Source of the DNA: Blastocladiella emersonii ATCC 22665
Lineage: Eukaryota > Blastocladiomycota > Blastocladiomycetes > Blastocladiales > Blastocladiaceae
Direction: 5' to 3'
Assembly: GCA_025594325.1 (NCBI GenBank)
Contig: JANHCV010000004.1
Location: forward strand, 372,001-436,000
DNA length: 64,000 nucleotides
Positions 1-12,722 of the stretch are shown here, piece by piece (the first letter of the stretch is position 1; each line of letters starts with the position of its first letter). The notes under the pieces were generated by a model. It was not told the DNA's origin. It worked only from the letters and a program-made list of their open reading frames with translations, and made no database searches. Both the position numbers and the translations under genes were made by a program.

Positions 1-1137
1 CAGCCGCCCGGCCCGTTCAGCGGCGGAAGGGCAAGACCTGGACGGTGGGATCTCACTCGGTGCGAGCCGACCGCCGCACCGAAGACGCGAAGCGTGAGAC
101 TCGACAAGGCGGGCCGAGTGCGGAGGCCTCGTCGGAGGTGCAGCAAGATGGCGGACTCGAAAGACCGCGCGGGCATACAGCAAGAAGGCGCCGCACCCAT
201 TCGGACGGCGGAGCTCTCTCAGAGATACATGAGCGGTTGCCGAGACGGTTGCATCAGCTTAGCATGGGTGCGTTCTGTCTCTCATGGCTCGGCGTCGTCG
301 TCGACAGAGGGAGAGGAGCGCCACCGCGGCGGCGACAGACTGACCGGCCGCCCGACCGACCTCAACCACCACCACTCACACGCCCGCTTCGACGAGAACG
401 GCCCCATCAACCTTGTAGCCCTCGGTCGTCCTTGACGAGAGTCGCCGTCGCATCACCAAGGCTGCGATTAGCTGGCGGCGGACCGGTGAACGCGACTCTG
501 CGAGGTCGACGACGACGGGCTCCTCGCCGGGTCCCTGCACGACGAGCGAGCCACCTCCAGGACGGCGCATGCAGGACGTGACGCGATTCCCAAGCGGACT
601 TGCGCGCGCGCGCGCGCGGGACGGCGGCCGCGGTGAGGGGGGGGGGGGCATCCCACGCGACCAGCCGACGCCGAGCCCCGCGAACTCGCGCGCGCACATC
701 AGTTGTTCGCCAGGGTCATGCGGACAGGTCACAGCGGTGCGAGAGCCTTCCGCTGCTTCCGTGATCGGAAAGGGAAGGTTGTTCTCGGCGGCCCCGCGGT
801 GCGTGCGCGCGCTCAGGCGACCGTCCGCGCGCACGCGAATCCGCGCGGCCCCGGAGGCCGTGACCTCTCCACATCACCTCTTCTGCTGATCCGATGGCGT
901 GCGCGTGTGGAGGACTCGGTCAGCCGGCATCCGCGCGCCTCGTCATGCGGCAGGGGTCAGCGACGGCGACGGCAGGGTCGCAAGGGATCGCGCGACTCTT
1001 TGCTCGCCGACCTCGACCTCCGACCCCTGCACGACACGGCGGAACCGATAAGTACCGGCCGGTCCCCCGCTCTCTCTCTCAAGAGTTACAGCAGCAGCAC
1101 ACGCAACCGCTAGAACGCTAAAAGTCCATCGACCAAC
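1..1137. other. Gene-free upstream region of subtilase copy 1
   Basis: I see no convincing gene. The stretch is extremely GC-rich, with an alternating CG tract near 603-617 and a run of G near 638-648. Several overlapping frames stay open on both strands, as expected from composition alone. A short pyrimidine-rich stretch with CT repeats (about 1070-1082) sits some 55-70 bases before the subtilase start and may be part of its core promoter. Confidence 0.6.
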
Positions 1138-2340
1138 ATGCAGATCAAGGCCCTCATTGCCGCGCTCGCGCTCGTCCTCGCGACGGCGTCCTCGACCGAG
1201 GCGGCGCCCAACAACGGCGTGCGCGCGCCCGTGTCGCTCAAGGACCGCTACATTGTGACGCTCAAGGGCGACGCCGACTTCAAGACCTTCTCGCGCGCCC
1301 TCAAGGCCGAGGTGGCTGCCGAGAACGCGCGCGAGGCGTCGGGCAACGGCAGCGGCGTCGTGTCCAAGATCGACCACGAGTTCCAGATCTCGGGCGACTT
1401 CAAGGGCTACGCCGGCACCTTTGCGCCGGGGCTCATCAAGCGCCTGCAGGCCAGCGGCAAGGTCGCGGCCGTCGAGGCCGATGCGACCGTGTACGCGACG
1501 GCGACGCAGACGCCCGCGGGCTCGTGGGGCCTGACGCGCGTCGGCCAGCGCGACCTCAACCTCGCGGCGGGCTACACGTACCCGGACTCGGCCGGCGCGG
1601 GCGTGACCGCCTACGTCATCGACACGGGCGTGCTGGTGTCGCACCCGGAGCTCGAGGGCCGCGCCACGTTCGGGTTCAAGGCCGACGCGTCGTGGTCCGA
1701 CGGCGACGGCAACGGGCACGGCACGCACGTCGCGGGCACCATCGCGTCCAAGAAGTACGGCGTCGCCAAGGCCGCGTCGGTTGTGGCGGTCAAGGTCCTG
1801 GGCGATGACGGCAGCGGCACCAACTCGGGCGTGATCGCGGGCATCAACTGGGTCGCGGCGCAGGCCAAGGCCGCGGGCAAGACGGCGGTGGCCAACATGT
1901 CGCTCGGTGGCGGAAAATCGGCGGCCGTGAACGCGGCCATCAAGTCGCTCGTCAACTCGGGCGTGGTGGCCGTCGTGGCCGCGGGCAACGAGTCGCAGGA
2001 CGCGTGCAACGTGTCGCCGGCGTCCGAGCCGTCGGCCGTGACCGTGGCGTCGTCGACCAAGACGGACGCGCTGTCGTCCTTCTCCAACTACGGCAGCGGG
2101 TGCGTCGACATCATCGCGCCCGGGTCGTCCATCACGTCGACGTGGAACAACGGCGCGACCAACACCATCTCGGGCACGTCCATGGCGTCGCCGCACGTCG
2201 CCGGCGCGGCCAGCCTGATTCTCGGCGCCAACCCGTCGTTCACGGTGTCGCAGGTCGTGTCGCAGCTGCTCAGCAAGGCCACGCCCAACAAGATCACGGG
2301 CACCAAGGGCACGCCCAACAAGCTGCTTTTCGTCAACTAA
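1138..2340 (+). CDS. Secreted subtilisin-like serine protease (S8, proteinase K-like), copy 1
   Basis: This intronless gene encodes 400 residues. Residues 1-22 look like a signal peptide with a hydrophobic core. An I9-type inhibitor propeptide follows (about 35-120), beginning near RYIVTLKG. The catalytic domain has Asp162 in VIDTG, His194 in GHGTHVAG, oxyanion-hole Asn284 in AAGNES and nucleophile Ser348 in GTSMASPH, so the triad is intact. Length and architecture match fungal proteinase K-type extracellular endopeptidases, which degrade host or environmental protein. The start was chosen because it opens directly on the signal peptide. An identical copy lies in the other arm at 26950-28152. 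The ~260 bases after the stop, up to the 5.8-kb repeat, hold no gene. Confidence 0.95.
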   Translation: MQIKALIAALALVLATASSTEAAPNNGVRAPVSLKDRYIVTLKGDADFKTFSRALKAEVAAENAREASGNGSGVVSKIDHEFQISGDFKGYAGTFAPGLIKRLQASGKVAAVEADATVYATATQTPAGSWGLTRVGQRDLNLAAGYTYPDSAGAGVTAYVIDTGVLVSHPELEGRATFGFKADASWSDGDGNGHGTHVAGTIASKKYGVAKAASVVAVKVLGDDGSGTNSGVIAGINWVAAQAKAAGKTAVANMSLGGGKSAAVNAAIKSLVNSGVVAVVAAGNESQDACNVSPASEPSAVTVASSTKTDALSSFSNYGSGCVDIIAPGSSITSTWNNGATNTISGTSMASPHVAGAASLILGANPSFTVSQVVSQLLSKATPNKITGTKGTPNKLLFVN

Positions 2341-2602
2341 GTTTCATGGCGTTGCTGCTGCTGCTGCGTGAGTTGTTTGCGACGTGTGCGTGTACGGCTG
2401 GCCGTGCGCATGAGTCGCAGGCGCGGCTCTCCCTCCATTGTCGATTTTGTGCATATTCCATTGTGTGTCGAGAGCCCGGCTGCGCCGTGGCTTCTCGCTC
2501 CTCCTCCTCTCCCTCTCTCCCACTCGATACACTCAAGACGATCTTATTCTCCCTTTGCATTGTTCGTGTGCGCGTGTGTTGGTGTTGCGGGATGTCCGTG
2601 GC

Positions 2603-3068
2603 CCGCGGCCCGCGGGGACTTGGCCAAAGTCCGCCTACCACAGATCGAAGGGTGCTAGTGGAGCGGGATCAGGCACCGTCGAATGGATCGTACTGGTACG
2701 CCGCTGTAGGCTAAGGGCGCGTGTGAAAAGACGGGCGGCGAACTTTGGACAAAGGTTCAATCCCCGATCGAGCGCCGCCGCCAGGACGAGGGGTCGACGG
2801 GAGGGGCCGGGTTCGTAGCGAGGAAGCTAGCATCCTTTTGTTGCTGGCGCCGGTTCCGCTCCAGCCCGCTCCGCATGCTTGCGCAGGATTAAAGCGAGCA
2901 ATGTTTTGGCCATTTTTTTTAGTTTTGTGAGGGTTCGGCGTCTCGTCTCGCGCGGGCGAGCGAGCGAGCGGGCGGGAGACACTGACGCGCGGCGACGCGT
3001 CGCGATATCGCGTGACCGCTGCGAGACGCGTTTTCACTCCACCTTACCTCACGTCGCCGGCCATCGAC
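2603..3068. repeat. Direct repeat R, copy next to subtilase 1
   Basis: A ~465-base segment recurs at the head of each 5.8-kb unit (2603, 8404) and once more without the unit at 14205; mirror copies are in the right arm. It starts with a GC-rich near-palindrome followed by the perfect hairpin GGACTTGGCCAAAGTCC and ends at CGTCGCCGGCCATCGAC. The copies at 2603 and 8404 are identical. The 14205 copy matches for about 300 bases and then carries small differences. Confidence 0.85.
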
Positions 3069-3273
3069 ACGATCAACCTTGTTCCGCTGCCCGCGATCCT
3101 GAGAAGAACGCCCGAGATATGCGGAAGCAGCAAGTATGCAAAGAAGATGCCGAAGAGAGACCGTCGGTTGAGTTGTATGTGCTATGCCAGGTCGGGTCGG
3201 GTAGGGTAGGGAGGGAGAGTACGGGCGAGCGCAGAAGGCGGGCGAGCAGGGTAGTACACGGTGGAGGAGTCAA

Positions 3274-6200
3274 TCACACAGCGGCGCGACGCCGAGGAGG
3301 GAGAAACACGGACGGCCGGCGCCGACGGCGTGAATGGTCGAGCTTCTGCTGCTGCCACTCGCGCTGCTCGCGCTGCCGCAGCTGGGCCACCTCCGCTAGG
3401 AGCGCCACGACGACCCGCGGCAGCAACGGCGGACCGGCGCACGACACCCCGTCCCCCGCGTCGACGTCCATGCCGTCGTGGTCAAAGTCGGCGAGGTCAG
3501 CGGGCTGGGCGTTGGCGGGCTTAGCATCGGCGGGCTTAGCGTCGGCGGTGGTGGTGAACAGGCCCGTGATCATCTCGGGCGCCACGGCGCACAGCTTCGC
3601 GGCCATGGTGAGCTTGGCCGCAGCGTCGCACTGGCACGCGGGTCCAGTACCCGCGGTGTTCTCGTGGTTGTGGCGCGGGTCGCGCGGGTCGCGCGGGTCG
3701 CGGCCGTAGGGATACCCGGCCACGTACCCGCGACCGCCGTTGCGCGCACGGGTCGCCGCCGCCCGGGCCACCGCCGCCGCGATCTCGGCCTGCGATGGCG
3801 GCGGGTCGAGCCGCTGCACGTCGAGAAAAAACCGGCGGATCGCGGCCTTGGCGGGGTCCGGGAGCGAGATGATGGGCTTGGGCGCGAGCGAGTCGCGGAG
3901 GATCGACAGCAGCTGCTCGAACGTGTGGCGCCACGCGGGGGTTTGCTGCAGCGGGCACGGCGGGGATCGCGGGCAGGCACCGTCGCTGCCGCCGCCGACG
4001 CCGTGGGGGAGCGGCGCGAGCGGCGAAAAGTCGACGGCGCACGACGATAGGGTCGCGGGATTGCCGCCGCCGAGCGAGGCCACGACCATGCCCGAGAGGA
4101 GGAGGTCGGCCGCACCGCTGTCGGCAATCTGGTCGAGCACCTCCTGCTGGCGCCCCGCCACGGGCGACGCCGCACCGAGGACCTTGACGGTCAGCCGCAC
4201 GACGGACGGGTCGCTCAGCGTCGCGGCGAGGTAGGCGCGGGCGCCGGCCGCGGCGGCGGTGTCGCCCGAGTTGCGGTACGTGGCGGCCCGGTTGTTGCGC
4301 TCGCCTTGGCGTCGTCGTGGTGGTCGTGGTCGCAGTGGTCGCGGTCACGGTCGGCGACGCTGATGTACAGCGCGAGCACGACGCCGAACGTGTCCGACGC
4401 CGCCGTCGCCGCCCGGCTCGGGTCAAGGGCAGCCACGAGCACTTGCACGAGCGACAGCACCTGCAGTCGTTGCTGGCGGGCCAGGAACTCGCGGACCGCG
4501 ACGCCAAACCCCTCGTAGATGTCGAGGCAGCACCGGCGCAGCACCTCGGCGAACTGGTTGTCCGCGGGCACAAACTCGCGCAGCACCCGGATCGCGGTGG
4601 GCAGGTTGCGCGGCGCATCCGGACCCAGCATGGCGCTCCGTGCGAGCACTAGATAGCGACGATGGCGATAGCGGTGGGACCGGGCGGTTAGTGCTTGCAC
4701 GCGAGGAGGAGAAGCAGGAATAGAGCGGAGTGTTCGAGCCATCAGAGTCAGCAAAAGGAGCGAGGAAACTGTTGCGTACCCTCGCCGAGCGTCGTGGTCC
4801 ACCACACGGAGCACTGCTGCTGATGCTGGTTGAGGTGTCGCCGAAGCTGCGTGAGGTTGTTCTTCTCGAGGTTCGAGTACATGACGGCGGCCCACGAGTG
4901 CGGCCCAATGCCGACGTAACCCACCACGAGCGCGTGCGAGTTGATCAGCTGCTGGACAAATTCGACGCGGGTCGACAGCGCCGCGTCAAACCGCTCGCGC
5001 TGGCCCAGTGCCCGCGGATCGGACCCGTGGTAGCTGCTGGCGCTGCCCGGGTCGCAGGTCCCGCTCCAGTCGTGCGTCGTGAGCACGTCGAGCGACTGCC
5101 CGACGGCGCGAAACAGCTCCGGCGTGTCGGCGGGAGCCACCGACGACGGCAGGGCCTTGAGGTTGGCGAGGCCCTGGGCGAAGATGGGCTCGCGGGACAG
5201 GATCTCGCTGACGAGCGTCTGCGGGTTGGCGCGGCGGCAGCGCGCGTGGCGGGCCCACTGGACGACGTCGGTCCAGCCGTCGTGCAGGAAGCCGGGCCGG
5301 GCCGGGTACGGGTTGGCGAACCGCGCGAGGGCGGGCGCGTTCCACGACAGCGCCGCCAGCGCGCCAAAGAACTGGTATCCGCGGAAGAGGGGGACGGCCG
5401 ACGTCGAGCGCTGTTGGGCCATGGCCGCCCAGAGCACGCGAGCCGCGGGGTGGTTCTTGGCGAGGCCGACGAGCTTGAGCCACGCCTCCCACGACAGCTC
5501 CAGGTCACCGAGCAGCCACGCCACCACGTCGTCCGAGACCTTGAGCAGCGCGTCGAGGAGGTGCAGGTACGGGTGCCGGTGCTGGTACAGCAGCTGCTTT
5601 TGGCGCCGCTTCGCGTCCTCGTGCGGGGCGGCGGCCACGGCCGCGGCTGCGGCGCCGGTCGCGGGTCCGCCAGTGACCGCGAGGGCCAGCAGCCGCAGGT
5701 GCGTCACCAGCGCCATGGCGACGAGCTGCTCCGACAGCTGGACGGCGTCGTTGTTGTTGGTGCCGGTGCCGGTAGCGGGAGACGCCGACGCGCAGTCGCC
5801 GCGTGCGCGTGCCACGCCGTCGGAGATGAGCTGCGCGAGTCGGCGCAGGCGGAGCTGCTGTACGTCTGCGGGCAGATCACCGAAATGGGGTCCGGCACGC
5901 CCGCCCGCGTCCACGTCCATGAGGTCGCCGTCGCTGCTCTGCTCCCACGGGTCGACGCACGCGTCGTCCTCGCTCCAGATGGGGTTGCGCTTGCGCTTGC
6001 GCTTGCGCTCGGGCTCGCGCGTGGGCTCGGGATCGGGATCGAGATCGGGTTCGACGACCTTGGCGCGACCGAGGGCAGCCGTGTCGGCGGCGTCCTCGGC
6101 CTCGGCCAGGGCCGCGAGGTCCGCGACGGCGGCAGCCGCGGACGCAGCGTCCATGCCGTTGACGACCATGCGGAAGCCGGGCGACCGCATCACCGAGTCG

Positions 6201-6921
6201 ACCCACTCGGTGAGCTGCGAGACGACGTGACGGTGCTTGAGCTGCTGCGGCACGTTGCGGGCACGACTGCCCTGGGCGCCGTCGCGCAGCAGGTCTCGAA
6301 GGTACCGCCCGACTAGCAGCTCGGCAGCGTCCATGGCGGCACGCGAGTCGGCGGCATCGGCGGAGTGCGCAGCAGGGACGGCGTGGGCAGCGGGGCCGGG
6401 TGCGGGTGCGGGTACAGGGTCAGGACCTTGCGCTGGCGCGGGCTGCGGGTCGTCGTCGCCCGCGAGGATCTCGGCCGACAGCCGGTGCAGGGAGGCGATG
6501 ACGGACGCGGGCAGGACGGCGGCGGTCGAGGTGGATGCCGTAGCGGCAACCGCCGGGGCGCGCGGGAAGGGCAGGGCGGATGGCGCAGCGGTGAGATCGA
6601 CGGCCGAGTCCATGTGCGAGGAGGGACCATGGAGTTGCGGGTGCGGGGCAGCCGCTAGTGTAGGGGCGACAGCCTTGCGCGCCTTCTCGCGCTCCCGCTT
6701 CGCGCGGTTGCGCCGTTGCGACTTGGTCACATCAGCGGGAGAGAGAGCGGGAGCGGGAGATACGGATGCGGAAGCGCCGTCGCCATCGAGCGGCGGCGAC
6801 TCGTGGCCGAGTTCAGAAGCCTACGCGCAGGGTCACGAACAAGTCAGCAACGGAGTCCTGTTCGCATGCTGCGCGCGGGCCGTCGGGAGGGCAGACGAGC
6901 AAGATAGCGCGAACGTACCAT
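3274..6921 (-). CDS. Unrecognised 1,124-residue protein, copy 1
   Basis: I do not recognise this family. My exon model on the minus strand is 6921-6919 (start codon only), 6820-4780, 4648-4349 and 4304-3274. The three introns of 98, 131 and 44 bases all have GT...AG ends, and the exons sum to 3,375 bases. The N-terminus is Ala/Pro-rich. A basic KRKRKRK stretch near residue 273 could be a nuclear localisation signal. An acidic MDVDAG motif followed by a Leu/Arg-rich helix occurs near residue 302 and again near residue 1060, suggesting an old internal duplication. Most of the rest looks helical. There is no signal peptide and no clear membrane segment. The long continuous frames make it very likely protein-coding; the 44-base intron is the least certain joint. 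Confidence 0.7.
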
Positions 6922-8403
6922 GGCGTTTGGACGTGGTACACGAGGCGCGTGTGTTGATGATGGGCAAAGTGATTGCGACGTGCGGAGGAGAGTGGAAGGG
7001 GCGGCGGGGCGAGGCGAAGCGTGTTCCGTTGTCGCGCCGCGTCGCACGGCCCAATCGAGTGCAAGGGCGAGGAAGGTAGAGAGGGGCGAGCAGCGCCCCG
7101 AGAGAGAGAGCGAGCAATCTGCGGGGTGCTGGCGCGGCGCGAGGCAGGGGCGAGCGAGGACACGCTGACATGGCGGCGCCCCCGGACGGCGCCCGGCCTG
7201 CCCTCAGGCGTGGGAGCAATGGTGGGAGACACACCGGCTGCGCGAGGCCGAGGCGGGCGGCCGAGCGACAGGCCCAGCGACCGCGGGGCGGAGGGGGCGG
7301 GTGGCGAGAGGATCGGGCTCGCCACGGCGATGATTCATGGTGAGCGGGCTTGTGCGGTAGTGGGGCGCAAGAGAGATTGACTGCTGACCGAAGACGAGGG
7401 CGAAGGTCGGTGGCCTGGTCGCTGGCGGCGGTCGGTTGGCGGTCGGTCGGCGGCGGCGGCGAGCGCAACGTGGGAAGGCGTGGCGCCGCCACACACGTGT
7501 TTGATCGACGCGTCTCTCACCTGGTCTCTCACCCCCGCTCGGCGACCACCACCACAACACCATTTCCTTGCCAGTATAGCCTCCCATCATCCCAAATGAC
7601 TGGTGGGGCGGAGGGCCGCGGTGTATGCGGATCGGAAGACATGAATCTCGCGCTCTTCGCACGCCAAAACACTTGCATGCGAGCAACCTCGGTTCTGTGG
7701 CTTTGAAATAGACAGCAGCATGCATTCCTTGTACTGAAGCAAGGTTTATCCCAATGCCGCTTGGGGTTGATTGAGATCGAGCCCTTGACACAAGACACCG
7801 CCAAGTCGAGCCGCTCGGACATGTACTTGGACGAGACGTTAAGATCCTCGAGGGAAGCAATCAAATGTAGTAGTAAACAACCCGCGTAACCTACAGGAAA
7901 ACATGGGCTGGCGGGCGGGACTCGTGGTGCTCTTGGCGCAGCGAGTCGATCTCCGTTTTCAGGCATCACAGGCGCATCGTGCCTGTCGTGTCGCCAACAA
8001 GAGCTCGACGATGTCCTTACCGTCTGCGTTGCGCAATATACTGAAATTTGAGAGCGCAAGCGAGTGTGGTTCCATGCACGCGGGACGGGGGCACGCGGGA
8101 GTTGCGTTGCTGCTCGTCGCCCCGCAACGTTCGACATCCGTACGCTCCTCTCACAGAAACGCAACTCCCTACCCCACATTGCTGTGTATTGAGTGAATAC
8201 GGCGCCAGGCGGGGCAAGCTCGCGGTGCGGTGAAGCATTTGGAGGGTGGTTGCGCCTTCAGATCGCGACCGCTAACGCTTGAGGGAAAGCCCTCCGTCGC
8301 CGCATTTACATTGCCCATGAAACCATTTCAATCCCACTGAAAGCCGCGGGAGGGAAGGCGATGCCGGCTCAACTCGCTACAAGAGAACCACTATCACGGG
8401 ATG
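6922..8403. other. Gene-free part of unit A
   Basis: This is the promoter side of the unknown gene. It moves from very GC-rich sequence (6922-7560) to less GC-rich sequence (7560-8400). A minus-strand frame at 7529-8179 (216 residues) is open, with a short coiled-coil-like piece in a neighbouring frame, but no family is recognisable and the frames break. It may be decayed coding sequence. Confidence 0.5.
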
Positions 8404-9074
8404 CCGCGGCCCGCGGGGACTTGGCCAAAGTCCGCCTACCACAGATCGAAGGGTGCTAGTGGAGCGGGATCAGGCACCGTCGAATGGATCGTACTGGTAC
8501 GCCGCTGTAGGCTAAGGGCGCGTGTGAAAAGACGGGCGGCGAACTTTGGACAAAGGTTCAATCCCCGATCGAGCGCCGCCGCCAGGACGAGGGGTCGACG
8601 GGAGGGGCCGGGTTCGTAGCGAGGAAGCTAGCATCCTTTTGTTGCTGGCGCCGGTTCCGCTCCAGCCCGCTCCGCATGCTTGCGCAGGATTAAAGCGAGC
8701 AATGTTTTGGCCATTTTTTTTAGTTTTGTGAGGGTTCGGCGTCTCGTCTCGCGCGGGCGAGCGAGCGAGCGGGCGGGAGACACTGACGCGCGGCGACGCG
8801 TCGCGATATCGCGTGACCGCTGCGAGACGCGTTTTCACTCCACCTTACCTCACGTCGCCGGCCATCGACACGATCAACCTTGTTCCGCTGCCCGCGATCC
8901 TGAGAAGAACGCCCGAGATATGCGGAAGCAGCAAGTATGCAAAGAAGATGCCGAAGAGAGACCGTCGGTTGAGTTGTATGTGCTATGCCAGGTCGGGTCG
9001 GGTAGGGTAGGGAGGGAGAGTACGGGCGAGCGCAGAAGGCGGGCGAGCAGGGTAGTACACGGTGGAGGAGTCAA

Positions 9075-12000
9075 TCACACAGCGGCGCGACGCCGAGGAG
9101 GGAGAAACACGGACGGCCGGCGCCGACGGCGTGAATGGTCGAGCTTCTGCTGCTGCCACTCGCGCTGCTCGCGCTGCCGCAGCTGGGCCACCTCCGCTAG
9201 GAGCGCCACGACGACCCGCGGCAGCAACGGCGGACCGGCGCACGACACCCCGTCCCCCGCGTCGACGTCCATGCCGTCGTGGTCAAAGTCGGCGAGGTCA
9301 GCGGGCTGGGCGTTGGCGGGCTTAGCATCGGCGGGCTTAGCGTCGGCGGTGGTGGTGAACAGGCCCGTGATCATCTCGGGCGCCACGGCGCACAGCTTCG
9401 CGGCCATGGTGAGCTTGGCCGCAGCGTCGCACTGGCACGCGGGTCCAGTACCCGCGGTGTTCTCGTGGTTGTGGCGCGGGTCGCGCGGGTCGCGCGGGTC
9501 GCGGCCGTAGGGATACCCGGCCACGTACCCGCGACCGCCGTTGCGCGCACGGGTCGCCGCCGCCCGGGCCACCGCCGCCGCGATCTCGGCCTGCGATGGC
9601 GGCGGGTCGAGCCGCTGCACGTCGAGAAAAAACCGGCGGATCGCGGCCTTGGCGGGGTCCGGGAGCGAGATGATGGGCTTGGGCGCGAGCGAGTCGCGGA
9701 GGATCGACAGCAGCTGCTCGAACGTGTGGCGCCACGCGGGGGTTTGCTGCAGCGGGCACGGCGGGGATCGCGGGCAGGCACCGTCGCTGCCGCCGCCGAC
9801 GCCGTGGGGGAGCGGCGCGAGCGGCGAAAAGTCGACGGCGCACGACGATAGGGTCGCGGGATTGCCGCCGCCGAGCGAGGCCACGACCATGCCCGAGAGG
9901 AGGAGGTCGGCCGCACCGCTGTCGGCAATCTGGTCGAGCACCTCCTGCTGGCGCCCCGCCACGGGCGACGCCGCACCGAGGACCTTGACGGTCAGCCGCA
10001 CGACGGACGGGTCGCTCAGCGTCGCGGCGAGGTAGGCGCGGGCGCCGGCCGCGGCGGCGGTGTCGCCCGAGTTGCGGTACGTGGCGGCCCGGTTGTTGCG
10101 CTCGCCTTGGCGTCGTCGTGGTGGTCGTGGTCGCAGTGGTCGCGGTCACGGTCGGCGACGCTGATGTACAGCGCGAGCACGACGCCGAACGTGTCCGACG
10201 CCGCCGTCGCCGCCCGGCTCGGGTCAAGGGCAGCCACGAGCACTTGCACGAGCGACAGCACCTGCAGTCGTTGCTGGCGGGCCAGGAACTCGCGGACCGC
10301 GACGCCAAACCCCTCGTAGATGTCGAGGCAGCACCGGCGCAGCACCTCGGCGAACTGGTTGTCCGCGGGCACAAACTCGCGCAGCACCCGGATCGCGGTG
10401 GGCAGGTTGCGCGGCGCATCCGGACCCAGCATGGCGCTCCGTGCGAGCACTAGATAGCGACGATGGCGATAGCGGTGGGACCGGGCGGTTAGTGCTTGCA
10501 CGCGAGGAGGAGAAGCAGGAATAGAGCGGAGTGTTCGAGCCATCAGAGTCAGCAAAAGGAGCGAGGAAACTGTTGCGTACCCTCGCCGAGCGTCGTGGTC
10601 CACCACACGGAGCACTGCTGCTGATGCTGGTTGAGGTGTCGCCGAAGCTGCGTGAGGTTGTTCTTCTCGAGGTTCGAGTACATGACGGCGGCCCACGAGT
10701 GCGGCCCAATGCCGACGTAACCCACCACGAGCGCGTGCGAGTTGATCAGCTGCTGGACAAATTCGACGCGGGTCGACAGCGCCGCGTCAAACCGCTCGCG
10801 CTGGCCCAGTGCCCGCGGATCGGACCCGTGGTAGCTGCTGGCGCTGCCCGGGTCGCAGGTCCCGCTCCAGTCGTGCGTCGTGAGCACGTCGAGCGACTGC
10901 CCGACGGCGCGAAACAGCTCCGGCGTGTCGGCGGGAGCCACCGACGACGGCAGGGCCTTGAGGTTGGCGAGGCCCTGGGCGAAGATGGGCTCGCGGGACA
11001 GGATCTCGCTGACGAGCGTCTGCGGGTTGGCGCGGCGGCAGCGCGCGTGGCGGGCCCACTGGACGACGTCGGTCCAGCCGTCGTGCAGGAAGCCGGGCCG
11101 GGCCGGGTACGGGTTGGCGAACCGCGCGAGGGCGGGCGCGTTCCACGACAGCGCCGCCAGCGCGCCAAAGAACTGGTATCCGCGGAAGAGGGGGACGGCC
11201 GACGTCGAGCGCTGTTGGGCCATGGCCGCCCAGAGCACGCGAGCCGCGGGGTGGTTCTTGGCGAGGCCGACGAGCTTGAGCCACGCCTCCCACGACAGCT
11301 CCAGGTCACCGAGCAGCCACGCCACCACGTCGTCCGAGACCTTGAGCAGCGCGTCGAGGAGGTGCAGGTACGGGTGCCGGTGCTGGTACAGCAGCTGCTT
11401 TTGGCGCCGCTTCGCGTCCTCGTGCGGGGCGGCGGCCACGGCCGCGGCTGCGGCGCCGGTCGCGGGTCCGCCAGTGACCGCGAGGGCCAGCAGCCGCAGG
11501 TGCGTCACCAGCGCCATGGCGACGAGCTGCTCCGACAGCTGGACGGCGTCGTTGTTGTTGGTGCCGGTGCCGGTAGCGGGAGACGCCGACGCGCAGTCGC
11601 CGCGTGCGCGTGCCACGCCGTCGGAGATGAGCTGCGCGAGTCGGCGCAGGCGGAGCTGCTGTACGTCTGCGGGCAGATCACCGAAATGGGGTCCGGCACG
11701 CCCGCCCGCGTCCACGTCCATGAGGTCGCCGTCGCTGCTCTGCTCCCACGGGTCGACGCACGCGTCGTCCTCGCTCCAGATGGGGTTGCGCTTGCGCTTG
11801 CGCTTGCGCTCGGGCTCGCGCGTGGGCTCGGGATCGGGATCGAGATCGGGTTCGACGACCTTGGCGCGACCGAGGGCAGCCGTGTCGGCGGCGTCCTCGG
11901 CCTCGGCCAGGGCCGCGAGGTCCGCGACGGCGGCAGCCGCGGACGCAGCGTCCATGCCGTTGACGACCATGCGGAAGCCGGGCGACCGCATCACCGAGTC

Positions 12001-12722
12001 GACCCACTCGGTGAGCTGCGAGACGACGTGACGGTGCTTGAGCTGCTGCGGCACGTTGCGGGCACGACTGCCCTGGGCGCCGTCGCGCAGCAGGTCTCGA
12101 AGGTACCGCCCGACTAGCAGCTCGGCAGCGTCCATGGCGGCACGCGAGTCGGCGGCATCGGCGGAGTGCGCAGCAGGGACGGCGTGGGCAGCGGGGCCGG
12201 GTGCGGGTGCGGGTACAGGGTCAGGACCTTGCGCTGGCGCGGGCTGCGGGTCGTCGTCGCCCGCGAGGATCTCGGCCGACAGCCGGTGCAGGGAGGCGAT
12301 GACGGACGCGGGCAGGACGGCGGCGGTCGAGGTGGATGCCGTAGCGGCAACCGCCGGGGCGCGCGGGAAGGGCAGGGCGGATGGCGCAGCGGTGAGATCG
12401 ACGGCCGAGTCCATGTGCGAGGAGGGACCATGGAGTTGCGGGTGCGGGGCAGCCGCTAGTGTAGGGGCGACAGCCTTGCGCGCCTTCTCGCGCTCCCGCT
12501 TCGCGCGGTTGCGCCGTTGCGACTTGGTCACATCAGCGGGAGAGAGAGCGGGAGCGGGAGATACGGATGCGGAAGCGCCGTCGCCATCGAGCGGCGGCGA
12601 CTCGTGGCCGAGTTCAGAAGCCTACGCGCAGGGTCACGAACAAGTCAGCAACGGAGTCCTGTTCGCATGCTGCGCGCGGGCCGTCGGGAGGGCAGACGAG
12701 CAAGATAGCGCGAACGTACCAT
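9075..12722 (-). CDS. Unrecognised 1,124-residue protein, copy 2
   Basis: The sequence is identical to the gene in unit A. Exons on the minus strand are 12722-12720, 12621-10581, 10449-10150 and 10105-9075. About 2.15 kb separates it from copy 1, and both are transcribed leftwards. The repeat contains the whole gene with its upstream region, so both copies should have the same promoter. No disabling change distinguishes them. Confidence 0.7.

Larger units (their letters stand above)
2603..8403. repeat. 5,801-base tandem unit, copy A
   Basis: The unit recurs immediately at 8404-14204 with the same internal reading frames at a constant offset of 5,801. Homology begins at CCGCGGCCCGCGG (2603 and 8404); the base before differs. 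The unit consists of direct repeat R (2603-3068), a minus-strand gene (3274-6921) and about 1.5 kb without a recognised gene. Confidence 0.95.

Noticed and set aside
2620-2660. Second Helitron 3' end inside R (hairpin GGACTTGGCCAAAGTCC followed by CTAGT)
   Set aside because: The hairpin is 22 bases from CTAG, further than usual, and repeat identity between copies continues straight past CTAG, so it is not an element end.
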